NCBI GenBank assembly: GCA_027489965.1
Contig: JAIXZA010000145.1
Coordinates: 1 to 44,208, forward strand
Direction: 5' to 3'
Origin: Verrucomicrobiaceae bacterium
GTDB lineage: Bacteria > Verrucomicrobiota > Verrucomicrobiia > Verrucomicrobiales > Verrucomicrobiaceae
DNA: 44,208 nt
Under the pieces are notes generated by a model. It was not told the origin of the DNA, did not search any database, and worked only from the letters and a program-made list of their open reading frames with translations. Numbering within the stretch: the stretch's first letter is position 1; each line of letters starts with the position of its first letter. The translations under genes were made by a program, and so were the position numbers. Below are positions 7,227 through 16,170 of this stretch, piece after piece.

Positions 7227-10200
7227 ATGTCTCTCCCCCGTTTCGCTCTACGCCATCCCTGGACCATTATCGTTGCCATCGTGGCGATTCTACTCGGGTC
7301 ATGGATAGCCATGCAAAAAATGGCGCGCGATGTCTTTCCGCCGCTTGGCATTCCTACCATCTACGTCGCTCAGCCTTATGGTGGCATGGATGCGGCGCAA
7401 ATGGAAGGTTACCTGACCTACTACTACGAGTATCACTTCCTCTACATCGCTGGGATCGAGCATGTGGAGTCGAAGAACATCCAGGGAGCCTCCATCATGA
7501 AGCTCCAGTTTCATCCCGGCACAGACATGTCAGCTGCGCTGTCTGAAACGATTGCCTATGTGAACCGCAGCCGCAGCTTCATGCCACCGGGCACACCGGG
7601 TGCCTTTGTGACTCGCTTTGATGCCGGCAGCGTGCCCGTGGGTAATCTGGTCTTCTCCACGGAGAATCCCACACGCACGGTTGGTCAGATGCAGGATGCC
7701 GCACTAAACATGGTGCGCCCGCTTTTTGCCACGCTGCCCGGCGTTTCGGCCCCACCGCCCTTCGGCGGCAGTGCCCGCACCATTCTGATCAACGTGAAGC
7801 CCGACCGTCTCCGTGCTTATGGTTTGTCACCCGATGACGTCGTCAAAGCAATGACTGAGGCCAACACGATGAGCCCCAGCGGCAATCTCGCGCTGCCCAA
7901 CAGCTACCCTATCGTGCCGACGAATGCTGTCGTAAAGAACATCCAAGACCTCGCCGCCGTGCCTCTGAAGGTCACCGATAAAGGCGCTGTGTATGTCCGC
8001 GACATCGGCGAAGTCAGCGACGGTAGCGATCTCACCACCAGCATTGCCATCGTGAACGGCAAACGTACCGTTTACATGCCCGTCACGAAGCGCAGCGATG
8101 CCTCCACGCTCAGCGTCGTCGAACTTGTAAAAGCTAGCCTAGGTAAATTCAAAGCCGCCTGCCCCGAGGACATCAACGTCACCTTCGAGTTCGATCAAAG
8201 CCCCTGGATCATCCGTGCCATCGACGATCTCATCAAAGAAGGCCTGCTCGGTGCCGCGCTCACCGGTCTCATGGTGCTTATCTTCCTGAGAGATCTGCGC
8301 AGCGCCTTCATCGTCGTGTTAAACATCCCCATCGCCATCGCAGCGGCCGTCTTGGGGCTTTGGATCGGTGGCTACACGATCAATCTGATGACGCTGGGAG
8401 GCCTCGCACTCGCGGTCGGCATCTTGGTCGATGAGGCAACGGTGGAGATCGAAAACATTCACCGTAAGATGAAACAAGGCAGCTGTCACAGCCTGCGCCG
8501 CATTGTTCTCGATGCTTCCGAAGAAACCATTGGCCCACGCTCGCTGAGCATGTTGTGCATTCTCGCGGTCTTTGTGCCAAGTTTCTTCATGACCGGCGCC
8601 GCCAAGGCTCTCTTCATGCCGCTTTCACTCGCGGTCGGTTTTGCGATGATCGCATCGTATTTGCTGTCGAGTACGTTGGTTCCCATCCTCAGCATTTGGT
8701 GGCATCGGGAATGTGGTGCAGCCGTCCCGGCTGCTCAGAAAGCAAGCCAGAGGCTTGCACCACTCTTCAAGCCATCCATCGCCCTGCGCCACCTCCTCGT
8801 TCCCGCCTATCTCGCTGGCACGGTCTTCGCGATCACACTTATCCTCCCTTTCCTCGGCACGGAGATTTTCCCTCAGATCGACGCCGGCCAACTCCAGCTC
8901 CGCCTTCGTGCGCCCACGGCTACACGGCTCGAAACCACCGAGCAGATCGCTACCCGCACGCTCGCCATCATCGGGGAAGAAGCACCCATTGCCACTAGTA
9001 TGGGCCTCATTGGCGTTCATGCGCCGAACTACCCCGTGAATCTCATCCACCAGTGGAACAGCGGTCCCGAGGAGGCTACGCTGCAAATCCAACTCAAAGA
9101 AGATGGCAGCCGGATGCCCATCGCCGCGCTGCGTGAAAAACTCCGCTTCCGGCTCGCCGCCGAGTTTCCCGGCGTTTTGTTCTCCTTCGAGCCTGCCGAG
9201 ATCGTTTCACGCGTCATGGCGCTTGGATCGCCCACGCCCATCGAGGTCGCCGTCAGCGGCAAAGACTTCTCCGCCAGCCGTGCCCATGCTGAGCTAATCA
9301 AAACCAAGCTCGCCGAGCTCAAAGATCTGCGTGATGTACAATTTAGCCAGACACTCGACTATCCGAGCGTTGATGTGAATATCGACCGCGAACGCGCAGG
9401 CCTGCTTGGTGTGAAAATGGGCGATGCCACCCGCAGCCTCGTCGCCGCCACAGCCAGCAGTCGCTTTACCGTACCAAACTACTACGCCGACCCCAAAACC
9501 GGCCAAAGCATGAGTCTGCAAGTGCAAGTGCCGCAGACGATGATGAAAAGCCTCGAAGACTTGCGTAACCTGCCCATTAGCGCGGCCGACAAAGCGCCAG
9601 TCCCACTACGCAACATCGCCAAAATCAGCGAAGGTAGCGTCATCGGCCAATACGACCGTTACAACATGTCGCGCACCGTTTCGATCATCGCGAACCTCCA
9701 CGATAAGCCACTCGGCAGCATCGCCAAGCAGGTCGAAAAAGTCATCACCGACAACCCAGCGCCCACTGGCGTGAATGTCGTTCTACGCGGACAAGTCCCA
9801 CCAATGAAGGAACTGCAAAGCGGCCTGCAAACCGGCCTGCTCATCGCCATCGTCACAATCTTCCTGCTCCTCGTCGCCAACTTCCAAAATCTACGCCTCG
9901 CGCTCATCGTACTCACCACCATTCCTGCCGCCTTACTCGGTGTTGTGCTCGCCTTGAAGCTCACGGGAACCACGGTGAATCTGCAGAGCTTCATGGGAGC
10001 CATCATGGCCGTCGGCGTCGCTGTCGCCAATGCCATCCTGCTCGTCACTTTCGCACACCGCGCCCAACTAAGCGGCCTCAGCAAACATGAAGCAGCTCTT
10101 GAAAGCGCCACCACTCGCCTGCGCCCCATCTTGATGACCAGCCTCGCCATGATCGCCGGCATGATTCCTATGGCCCTTGCCAAATCACAAACATCGCCTC

Positions 10201-10325
10201 TGGCTATTGCCACCATCGGTGGGCTCGCCTTAGCGACTATCTCCACGCTCTTCGTGCTGCCAGCTGTTTATGCCCTGCTGGCATCCAAGACCGCAACGAA
10301 CGCCTCACTTGAACCCATCGACTGA
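7227..10325 (+). CDS. RND efflux pump inner-membrane permease
   Basis: A 1032-residue transporter of the AcrB/HAE1 type, with about 12 membrane spans and two large periplasmic loops (after TM1 and TM7). It begins PRFALRHPWTIIVAIVAILL and has FLRDLRSAFIVVLNIPIAI and the TM4 motif GILVDEATVEIENI (D402, E403). The partner TM10 motif reads GVAVANAILLV, with Ala934 where AcrB has the essential Lys940. It would use the proton gradient to expel compounds together with the adaptor and TolC encoded just downstream. Residues 496-512, in the central cytoplasmic loop, are encoded by an inserted twin-hairpin repeat. First gene of the efflux operon; substrate unknown. Confidence 0.93.
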   Translation: MSLPRFALRHPWTIIVAIVAILLGSWIAMQKMARDVFPPLGIPTIYVAQPYGGMDAAQMEGYLTYYYEYHFLYIAGIEHVESKNIQGASIMKLQFHPGTDMSAALSETIAYVNRSRSFMPPGTPGAFVTRFDAGSVPVGNLVFSTENPTRTVGQMQDAALNMVRPLFATLPGVSAPPPFGGSARTILINVKPDRLRAYGLSPDDVVKAMTEANTMSPSGNLALPNSYPIVPTNAVVKNIQDLAAVPLKVTDKGAVYVRDIGEVSDGSDLTTSIAIVNGKRTVYMPVTKRSDASTLSVVELVKASLGKFKAACPEDINVTFEFDQSPWIIRAIDDLIKEGLLGAALTGLMVLIFLRDLRSAFIVVLNIPIAIAAAVLGLWIGGYTINLMTLGGLALAVGILVDEATVEIENIHRKMKQGSCHSLRRIVLDASEETIGPRSLSMLCILAVFVPSFFMTGAAKALFMPLSLAVGFAMIASYLLSSTLVPILSIWWHRECGAAVPAAQKASQRLAPLFKPSIALRHLLVPAYLAGTVFAITLILPFLGTEIFPQIDAGQLQLRLRAPTATRLETTEQIATRTLAIIGEEAPIATSMGLIGVHAPNYPVNLIHQWNSGPEEATLQIQLKEDGSRMPIAALREKLRFRLAAEFPGVLFSFEPAEIVSRVMALGSPTPIEVAVSGKDFSASRAHAELIKTKLAELKDLRDVQFSQTLDYPSVDVNIDRERAGLLGVKMGDATRSLVAATASSRFTVPNYYADPKTGQSMSLQVQVPQTMMKSLEDLRNLPISAADKAPVPLRNIAKISEGSVIGQYDRYNMSRTVSIIANLHDKPLGSIAKQVEKVITDNPAPTGVNVVLRGQVPPMKELQSGLQTGLLIAIVTIFLLLVANFQNLRLALIVLTTIPAALLGVVLALKLTGTTVNLQSFMGAIMAVGVAVANAILLVTFAHRAQLSGLSKHEAALESATTRLRPILMTSLAMIAGMIPMALAKSQTSPLAIATIGGLALATISTLFVLPAVYALLASKTATNASLEPID
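8713..8763 (+). repeat. Twin-hairpin REP-like element B, in frame inside the permease gene
   Basis: A 51-bp element bounded by perfect 8-bp inverted ends, GTGGTGCA (8713-8720) and TGCACCAC (8756-8763). Inside are two perfect 7-bp hairpins with 3-nt loops, GCAGCCG-TCC-CGGCTGC (8718-8734) and GCAAGCC-AGA-GGCTTGC (8742-8758), spaced by TCAGAAA. The length is a multiple of three, so it adds 17 codons (C496 to P512, including GAAVPAAQKASQRLAP) without breaking the permease. The build is that of REP/BIME palindromes. Confidence 0.8.
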
Positions 10326-10326
10326 A

Positions 10327-10641
10327 ATGAAGCTCACTCCAAAAACCCAAGCCGCGATCAAGTCGCTCAAGCTCCAGACCAAGTTCCTTGAAGCGGAATA
10401 TTACCCAGGTGCAGCGGATGAAGAAACACGCCTGCGCTGCGAGAAGCGCGTGAATGCCTTTTTAGACAAATGCGAGTCATTGCTAGCTCGCAGCACCACG
10501 GATCGCGTTCTTTATCGCACCGCCGAAGAGCTACAAGAGCAGTTTAATGAAGAGAACGCCGAGGAAACCGAACAAGTCGGCAATTACATCGGCGACTTCA
10601 TGAAGATCGTCGGTCTCGATGACTGGACCGATTTTGTTTAA
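10327..10641 (+). CDS. Small conserved-looking protein in the efflux operon
   Basis: A 104-residue acidic soluble protein starting MKLTPKTQAAIKSLKLQTKF. It begins one base after the permease stop codon and ends 18 bases before the adaptor gene, so it is co-transcribed with the pump. No signal peptide or membrane segment is seen. The C-terminal part (EETEQVGNYIGDFMKIVGL) faintly resembles DUF4844 proteins, which is a weak impression only. Whether it regulates the pump or is a passenger is unknown. An upstream in-frame ATG at 10270 lies inside the permease gene and is unlikely to be used. Confidence 0.65.
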   Translation: MKLTPKTQAAIKSLKLQTKFLEAEYYPGAADEETRLRCEKRVNAFLDKCESLLARSTTDRVLYRTAEELQEQFNEENAEETEQVGNYIGDFMKIVGLDDWTDFV

Positions 10642-10659
10642 CTTTGAATACCGCTACTC

Positions 10660-11640
10660 ATGCGCCTCCTGATCTTCCTTACACTCACGTCTCTCGCTGG
10701 AGCACTCGAACTCCCTACCACGAAGCCCACCACGGGTACGATCCATCGCTGGGTTTCCCTGCCAGCAACGCTCGCGCCTTGGCAACATGCGACTCTGCAC
10801 GCTAAAGTCACCGGCTACATCGCCAAGATCAGCGTGGACATTGGCGATGCCGTCAAAGCAGGCCAAATCCTCGCCACACTTGAAGTGCCTGAACTGCAAG
10901 CCGACATCGCCAAATCAAAGGCGGAGGTCACAGCAGCCAGCATCGAAGTAAAACGCCTGCACGAAGCCCGTGCAAAGTCACCTGATCTCGTGCTACCGCA
11001 AGCCGTCGATGACGCCGAGGCCAAGCTCGCCATCGCGAAAGCAGAGATGCAGCGCAGCGAGATGCAAATCCAGTTTGCGACACTCAAAGCACCCTTCGAC
11101 GGCATCATCACGGCTCGTCATGCCGATCTTGGATCACTCGCCACGGCGAACACAACGAAGCTCCTTGAAATCACTGACGGAAGCACTCTTCGACTGCAAA
11201 TCCCAGTCACCGAGCTCGAAACTGGCCTCGTCACTGTCGGCAAACCCGTGAAGGCTCAAATCGACGCCTTCGGCCCCACACCTATCGAAACCAGCATCAG
11301 CCGCATCGCCTACGCCCTCGATCCTGCCACACGCACCATGCTCGCCGAAGCCGATCTCAAAAATACTGACCTCAAACTCCGCCCCGGCATGTATGCGATG
11401 ACCAAGATCGCTGTCGAAAAACACGAAGGTGCGACATTGATTCCCGTCGCAGCTCTCGTCATGGAAAAGACCAACGCCTTCGTCTTCAAGCATTCGGAAG
11501 GCAAAGCGATGAAGACGGCGGTGAAGCTTGGCTTCAACGATGGCACGAACGTCGAAGTGCCCGAACTCAAAGTAGATGATTTGCTCTTGGTTCCAGGAAC
11601 CGTTGCATTGACTGACAAGCAGGCGGTCACGGTGAAATGA
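10660..11640 (+). CDS. RND efflux periplasmic adaptor (HlyD/MFP family)
   Basis: A 326-residue membrane fusion protein that would bridge the permease and the TolC channel in the periplasm. A short signal peptide (MRLLIFLTLTSLAGA) precedes the first lipoyl half (HATLHAKVTGYIAKISVDIG, then DAVKAGQILATLE). An alpha-helical hairpin of Ala, Lys and Glu-rich heptads follows (about 80-145), then the second lipoyl half (TLKAPFDGIITARHADLG), a beta barrel (LRLQIPVTELETG) and a membrane-proximal domain (LIPVAALV). The helical hairpin is short but normal for this class. No lipobox Cys is present, so it is probably soluble or anchored by the uncleaved signal. Its stop codon sits at the left end of a dispersed repeat. 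Confidence 0.92.
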   Translation: MRLLIFLTLTSLAGALELPTTKPTTGTIHRWVSLPATLAPWQHATLHAKVTGYIAKISVDIGDAVKAGQILATLEVPELQADIAKSKAEVTAASIEVKRLHEARAKSPDLVLPQAVDDAEAKLAIAKAEMQRSEMQIQFATLKAPFDGIITARHADLGSLATANTTKLLEITDGSTLRLQIPVTELETGLVTVGKPVKAQIDAFGPTPIETSISRIAYALDPATRTMLAEADLKNTDLKLRPGMYAMTKIAVEKHEGATLIPVAALVMEKTNAFVFKHSEGKAMKTAVKLGFNDGTNVEVPELKVDDLLLVPGTVALTDKQAVTVK

Positions 11641-11737
11641 CGAATGAGTAAATCCGAATGACGAAAGAAACCCGAAGACCCAAATCTTAATCATTACCAG
11701 CCGCGCTATGCCCTTCGTCATTCGAGCTTCGTCATTC
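11635..11737 (+). repeat. Dispersed intergenic repeat, copy 1
   Basis: A left arm at 11635-11686 (AAATGACGAAT, then TAAATCCGAATGACGAAAGA) and a right arm at 11714-11737 (TTCGTCATTCGAGCTTCGTC and four more bases). The left arm matches the reverse complement of 41387-41438 at about 44 of 52 positions; the right arm is identical to that of 41349-41372. The family of ATGACGAA-type intergenic repeats is familiar from PVC genomes. It carries the adaptor stop codon and encloses the TolC start codon. Confidence 0.8.
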
Positions 11738-13033
11738 CTTCGTTATTCGACCTTATTCATTCGACATTCCTGGCTGCTTCTTGCCCTGAACGCCTACTCA
11801 GCTTCCGTGCATGTCGATCTCCCGACGGTCATGAAGCTCGCAGGTGCGAACAATGACGAGATCCAGCTTGCTCGTGTAAAGCACACGGAGTCCATAGCCG
11901 AGTCCAAACAAGCTTGGCAGCGCTTCTGGCCAAGCCTCAGTTTAGGGGCAGGTTACAGAGGGCATGAAGGCCGCATCCAGGATGTGGCGGGGGCAGTCTT
12001 CGATGCACGTAAACAGCAATACACGGTTGGAACAACCATCCTGATTGATTGGTCACCGGGTGATCTCTATTACTCGGCATTAGCGGCCCAACAAAAAGCA
12101 CTGGCCGCAGAACAACTCGCCGAGAAATCACGCCGCGACATTTTACAAGAAGCCGTGAACCGCTACTTCCAGCTCCTGGCAGCCGAGGCTGCTCTGGCAA
12201 TCATTGAAGACGATTTACAAATCACTCAAGATTACGAAAAACAGCTCAGTGGAGCAGTCACCTCAGGCACGGCCTTCCGCGCCGATCTTCTTCGAGTCAA
12301 AACACAAGTTTCCCGGGCTAAGCTAACCATTCGCCAGACACAGGAAAAACGTGATCTCGCAGCAGCGGCTTTATCTGAAACACTGCGCCTCCCACCACAA
12401 ACAGAACTTCGCCCAGCGAAGTCCGACCTCGTTCCTGTTCGCCTGAATGGCCAGGTCGGAGTCGCCACAATGATTTCCCAAGCCGCACAGAATCGCCCAG
12501 AAATGAAAGCTGGCGGCGCAGCCAATTCTGCCGCTGTTTTAGAGACGAATCGCGCGCGTGTGGCCCCCATGATTCCAAATGTCCAAGCGGGTTACACCCT
12601 CGGAGGACTCGGAGGTGGACTTGGAAACCAAACGGGCAATTTGGGGAGACAGCAGGATTTCTTTCTTGGCTTGGGCTGGAAGATCGGCCCAGGCGGACTC
12701 TTTGATCAGCAGCGCCAAAAAATCGCCCATGCACGCGAGGAATCCAGCCTACTACAAACAGGTCAAATCAAAGCCGCTATCGGTCGCGAGGTCGTCGAAG
12801 CCGCCGCAAAGTCCCAAAGCGCGCATGATCAGATCTCCATCAATGATGAAGCCGTCATTGCGGCAGAAGAGATGGTCAAGCTAGCCAAAGAACGGCAAGC
12901 CAGCCAGCTGGGCGTTGTGCTCGAGTATTTACTAGCCCGAGAAGAACTTACCCGCGCCAGACAAAGCCGTGTCTTGGCTGTCACAGAATTCAACCAGGCC
13001 CAGCACGAACTCAAACGCGCTGTAGGCAAGTAG
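11708..13033 (+). CDS. TolC-family outer membrane efflux channel
   Basis: A 441-residue outer membrane factor completing the tripartite pump. The body shows the duplicated TolC pattern of long amphipathic helices with short beta segments: LSLGAGYRGHEGR, TILIDWSPGDLYYSALAAQQ and QEAVNRYFQLLAAEAAL in the first half, then FFLGLGWKIGPGGLFDQQRQ and ELTRARQSRVLAVTEFNQAQ in the second. The N-terminus is odd: the only usable ATG (11708) lies between the arms of a dispersed repeat, and residues 3-10 (FVIRASSF) are repeat-encoded, followed by FIRHSWLLLALNAYSAS as the probable signal peptide core. No other Met precedes M42. Confidence 0.88.
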   Translation: MPFVIRASSFLRYSTLFIRHSWLLLALNAYSASVHVDLPTVMKLAGANNDEIQLARVKHTESIAESKQAWQRFWPSLSLGAGYRGHEGRIQDVAGAVFDARKQQYTVGTTILIDWSPGDLYYSALAAQQKALAAEQLAEKSRRDILQEAVNRYFQLLAAEAALAIIEDDLQITQDYEKQLSGAVTSGTAFRADLLRVKTQVSRAKLTIRQTQEKRDLAAAALSETLRLPPQTELRPAKSDLVPVRLNGQVGVATMISQAAQNRPEMKAGGAANSAAVLETNRARVAPMIPNVQAGYTLGGLGGGLGNQTGNLGRQQDFFLGLGWKIGPGGLFDQQRQKIAHAREESSLLQTGQIKAAIGREVVEAAAKSQSAHDQISINDEAVIAAEEMVKLAKERQASQLGVVLEYLLAREELTRARQSRVLAVTEFNQAQHELKRAVGK

Positions 13034-13054
13034 CCTTCCTGAACTGCGCAGACA

Positions 13055-14584
13055 TTACTGCCCTCCACTATCTTCATCAGGCTCACGTTCAAGGAAGCGC
13101 ATCGCGTGATCAATGAAGCGCAGCGGAACATCGTCGGTCGGACCGTTACGGTTTTTGGCGAGGATCAGGACGGCTTGGCCCTTCTTTTTAGCCTCGGTCT
13201 CTTCGTCGCCGACTTCCATCTTACCACCGGCATAATCTTCACGAGTGAGAAGGCCAACCATGTCGGCATCCTGTTCGATGGAGCCCGACTCACGAAGATC
13301 TGAAAGCACAGGTCGTTGTCCCTTACGAGATTCGACAGATCGGTTCAACTGGGCGAGAACAATGATGGGAACGTTCAGCTCCTTGGCCAGCCCTTTCAGG
13401 CCAGCAGAGATTTCAGCAATTTCAATCTGTCGATTGTCCTTCGCTCGGCGGCTGCTTGAAGTCATCAACTGAAGGTAATCAATCATGATCATTTTGATGT
13501 CATGCTGCTTCTTCATGCGGCGTGCCTTGGCCCGCAGTTCTAGCACATCAAGACCAGCGGTTTCGTCGATCAGAATATTGGCCTTTTGCAACTCACGCGT
13601 GGCTTTTGCCAACGCCTCCTGTTGAGCGCGTGAAAGTAGGCCGCGTGAGAGATCCTGCATGGAAAGCTGTGCCCGTGAGACGAGAAGACGACGCACCAAC
13701 ATCGTGGCACTCATTTCCAAACTAAAGACTGCACAAGGATGACCGCACTCCACTGAAATATGCTCCACGATGTTCATGGCCAAAGAGGTTTTACCCATGG
13801 AAGGACGAGCCGCGATGATGAACATTTCCCCACCCTGAAGACCGCTACTCATGGCGTCTAGCTTGCTGTAGCCCGTGGATAAACCGCGCAACTGCCCTGG
13901 ATGCTCCAGCATGTATTGAATGGAGTCAATCGCCTCAGCCACATGCGAGGCAAGCGTTTTGACTCCGTCCTCTTTGCCAGTTGATTCACGCACAGCAAGA
14001 ACGCGCTGCTCGGCATGGTCAATCAAAGTGCTAACATCTTCATCGAGCTGCTCTTTGCCAAACTCATAGCTCTGGTGGATGTTCAGTGAACAGGCATGGA
14101 TGAGCTGCCGAAGGATGTGCTTGTCCGAGACGATCTTTTTATAATGTGTATAATGCGACGGACTGGGAACAAAGGTGAATAACTCCGTAATCGCAGCAGG
14201 GCCGCCGACACGCTCTAGCAGCCCCTGGTCACGCAAAGCATTCGTGACCATGACGGGATCAATGGGCAGATTTTTATCGTAAAAATCCAGCAGCTTTTCA
14301 TAGATCGTCCGGTTCGCCTCGTGATAAAAGGCAGCCGCTGGAAGCATCACTCGACTTTCACTCAAGCGCTCATTCGGATCTTGCAGCAAACTAGAGAGCA
14401 CCCCCTTTTCTGCCTCATCCGAGAAGGGCAAAGCGCGATTGATGTTGGCCAGCAGTTCCTCTGCCGTGGGTATCTCGTTACGCTTACGACCAAAGGGATT
14501 AACCTGCTTGGTTGCCTCCGCCTTGGCGGGTAACTCGCCTGGAGCGGCGGCGGCTTGAATGAGATTGGAAGCGGACTCTGCCAT
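13055..14584 (-). CDS. dnaB: Replicative DNA helicase DnaB
   Basis: A 509-residue hexameric helicase that unwinds DNA at the replication fork. The N-terminal domain (about 50-160) begins LPFSDEAEKGVLSSLLQDP. The RecA-like motor has Walker A ARPSMGKTS (259-267) preceded by GLSTGYSKLDAMSSGLQGGE, Walker B MIMIDYLQL (D369), the FSLEMSATMLVRRLL block, and the C-terminal arginine-finger region LSDLRESGSIEQDADMV and ILAKNRNGPT. No intein is present. An N-terminal extension of about 50 residues with low complexity precedes the conserved domain, which is longer than in E. coli. It runs convergent to the TolC gene, 21 bp apart. Essential housekeeping gene. Confidence 0.97.
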   Translation of the reverse strand: MAESASNLIQAAAAPGELPAKAEATKQVNPFGRKRNEIPTAEELLANINRALPFSDEAEKGVLSSLLQDPNERLSESRVMLPAAAFYHEANRTIYEKLLDFYDKNLPIDPVMVTNALRDQGLLERVGGPAAITELFTFVPSPSHYTHYKKIVSDKHILRQLIHACSLNIHQSYEFGKEQLDEDVSTLIDHAEQRVLAVRESTGKEDGVKTLASHVAEAIDSIQYMLEHPGQLRGLSTGYSKLDAMSSGLQGGEMFIIAARPSMGKTSLAMNIVEHISVECGHPCAVFSLEMSATMLVRRLLVSRAQLSMQDLSRGLLSRAQQEALAKATRELQKANILIDETAGLDVLELRAKARRMKKQHDIKMIMIDYLQLMTSSSRRAKDNRQIEIAEISAGLKGLAKELNVPIIVLAQLNRSVESRKGQRPVLSDLRESGSIEQDADMVGLLTREDYAGGKMEVGDEETEAKKKGQAVLILAKNRNGPTDDVPLRFIDHAMRFLEREPDEDSGGQ

Positions 14585-14634
14585 GAAAAGCAGAGTCTTA
14601 CAGTTGCTAAAGTTTAACGCAACTCACTTCAAAA

Positions 14635-15066
14635 TCAAAGGGTGCCATTAAGCCGTCTCTGCGTTATCAACCTTTGTTGCGCATTCGGTTGGGATTTAGA
14701 GCTTCCAGATCTCTGACTAACATTTTTCGTTCGAGGAAACAATTTTTTCAACAGGTTCAAAATAGTAACATCTCCATACTGCTCAATAGAACCACCTTTA
14801 TTCCTCACAAGAGCCTTAAGGGCAGTCAGCAACTGGGCTTCAGGCATCTCTGAAATCCTCATACTCCAAATGCCATTGATTGGAAAATGACCCGCATTAA
14901 TCGATGATTTCCCAACCTGCGCCCAATGACCAAAAAATGTGAATAAGCTCATTCTCGACACGTCATCGAGTTCAAATTCGCTAGCCTGAGAAATCTCATC
15001 CAATAGCGCTCGAACCATTGGATCTGTGTAGTTCTCAATTTTTGTTAAATGATTAAATGTAGTCAT
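14635..15066 (-). CDS. Hypothetical protein
   Basis: A 143-residue protein with no recognised domain, signal peptide or membrane segment. The sequence MTTFNHLTKIENYTDPMVRA, then LLDEISQASEF, is mostly helical. The C-terminal 30 residues are basic and polar (SQRSGSSKSQPNAQQRLITQ), possibly nucleic-acid binding, though that is only a guess. I chose the ATG at 15066 because AAGGA lies about 10 bases upstream; the frame also has Met codons at 15093 and 15090. It is downstream of nothing obvious and upstream of dnaB on the same strand (50-bp gap), so it may share a transcript with dnaB. Confidence 0.55.
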   Translation of the reverse strand: MTTFNHLTKIENYTDPMVRALLDEISQASEFELDDVSRMSLFTFFGHWAQVGKSSINAGHFPINGIWSMRISEMPEAQLLTALKALVRNKGGSIEQYGDVTILNLLKKLFPRTKNVSQRSGSSKSQPNAQQRLITQRRLNGTL

Positions 15067-15189
15067 CGTGGAAATTCCTTCGAATCTCATCACCGCGAGT
15101 CACCACGATTACAATCTGAGCAACTCAAAAACTTCCGTGAATGACTTGTGAATAAGCCCGCTTAACATCGAACAACTTTTCTTCACTCA

Positions 15190-16170
15190 ATGCCCGAAAC
15201 CTTCACCTCATTCATGGCTCGTGCGCTGCATGATCCGCAGCGCGGTTACTATGCACGGAAGGTGCAGGCGATTGGTGCTAAGGGAGACTTTTCCACTTCG
15301 GCCACACTTTCGCCAGCACTCGGTCAGGCCATCGCACAGTGGCTCAAAGAAGAATCTAAAATCATGCCGGAGGTCCGACACATCATCGAAATCGGCGCTG
15401 GCAATGGCATGTTGATGGAGACGATTCAAAAAAACTTGGGTTGGTGGCAGCGCCGCCGCTTTCAGTGGCACATCGTCGAGACCTCCGAAGGCCTGCGCGC
15501 TCAGCAAAAGCAGCGTCTAGGCAAACGTGTAACCTGGCACAGCGATCTATGCTGTGCTTTGAAGTCGATTGGCGGCAAGGCCTTCATTTATCACAATGAA
15601 TTGCTAGATGCTTTCCCCGTCGTTCTTTTGCAATGGCAGGAGACTGAGTGGCAGGAAGTGCATGTCGATTTCAGCGGCAGTCTGGCACGTGAGTCATTGC
15701 TGCCTCATTCACTCAGCAGCACAGATCGTGAAAGTTTTTCTATCTTTCGGCAAGCTCCACAGTCGCCCCACCAACGGGTCGAGCTACACCTGTCCGTTCG
15801 GGATTGGCTAGGCCACTGGGCACCCGCCTGGGTGGAGGGCTCCATGCTCACCGTGGACTATGGGGATGTGTTTCCAGCTCTCTATCATCGTCGGCCTAAA
15901 GGAACCCTGCGCGCTTACCTCCTGCACCAGAGGCTTGAAGGCGCTGAGGTTTATCAAAATGTTGGCAGGCAAGACATCACAGCCGATATCAATTTCACAG
16001 ATTACCGCGCTTGGGCAAAAAGCCTTAACTGGCAAGAGGCCTTTTTTGGAACGCAGGCTGAGTTTTGCATGCCAAGTCAAAAAACTGGAGCAATTACAAG
16101 CCAGCTCCTTCATGCAGACGGCGCTGGAGGTGCCTTTAAGGTCGTCTGTCACCGCAAACTGCGCAAATAA
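15190..16170 (+). CDS. MidA/NDUFAF7-family SAM-dependent methyltransferase
   Basis: A 326-residue protein of the PF02636 family. In mitochondria the homologue NDUFAF7 methylates an arginine of a complex I subunit during assembly; bacterial substrates are less clear. Visible features are the entry block ALHDPQRGYYARKVQAIG then GDFSTSATLSPALGQAIAQW, the SAM-binding loop HIIEIGAGNGMLME (67-73), NELLDAFPV (136-144), LTVDYGDVF with GTLRAYLLH, and QDITADINFTDY near the C-terminus. Length and order are normal. It overlaps the 3' end of the facing dehydrogenase gene by 22 bp. No respiratory complex I gene is in the window. Confidence 0.92.
   Translation: MPETFTSFMARALHDPQRGYYARKVQAIGAKGDFSTSATLSPALGQAIAQWLKEESKIMPEVRHIIEIGAGNGMLMETIQKNLGWWQRRRFQWHIVETSEGLRAQQKQRLGKRVTWHSDLCCALKSIGGKAFIYHNELLDAFPVVLLQWQETEWQEVHVDFSGSLARESLLPHSLSSTDRESFSIFRQAPQSPHQRVELHLSVRDWLGHWAPAWVEGSMLTVDYGDVFPALYHRRPKGTLRAYLLHQRLEGAEVYQNVGRQDITADINFTDYRAWAKSLNWQEAFFGTQAEFCMPSQKTGAITSQLLHADGAGGAFKVVCHRKLRK

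Noticed and set aside
15898..15960. Possible third copy of the permease hairpin (CACCAGAGGCTTG)
   Set aside because: Only a short match inside the methyltransferase gene, without a second hairpin or inverted ends.
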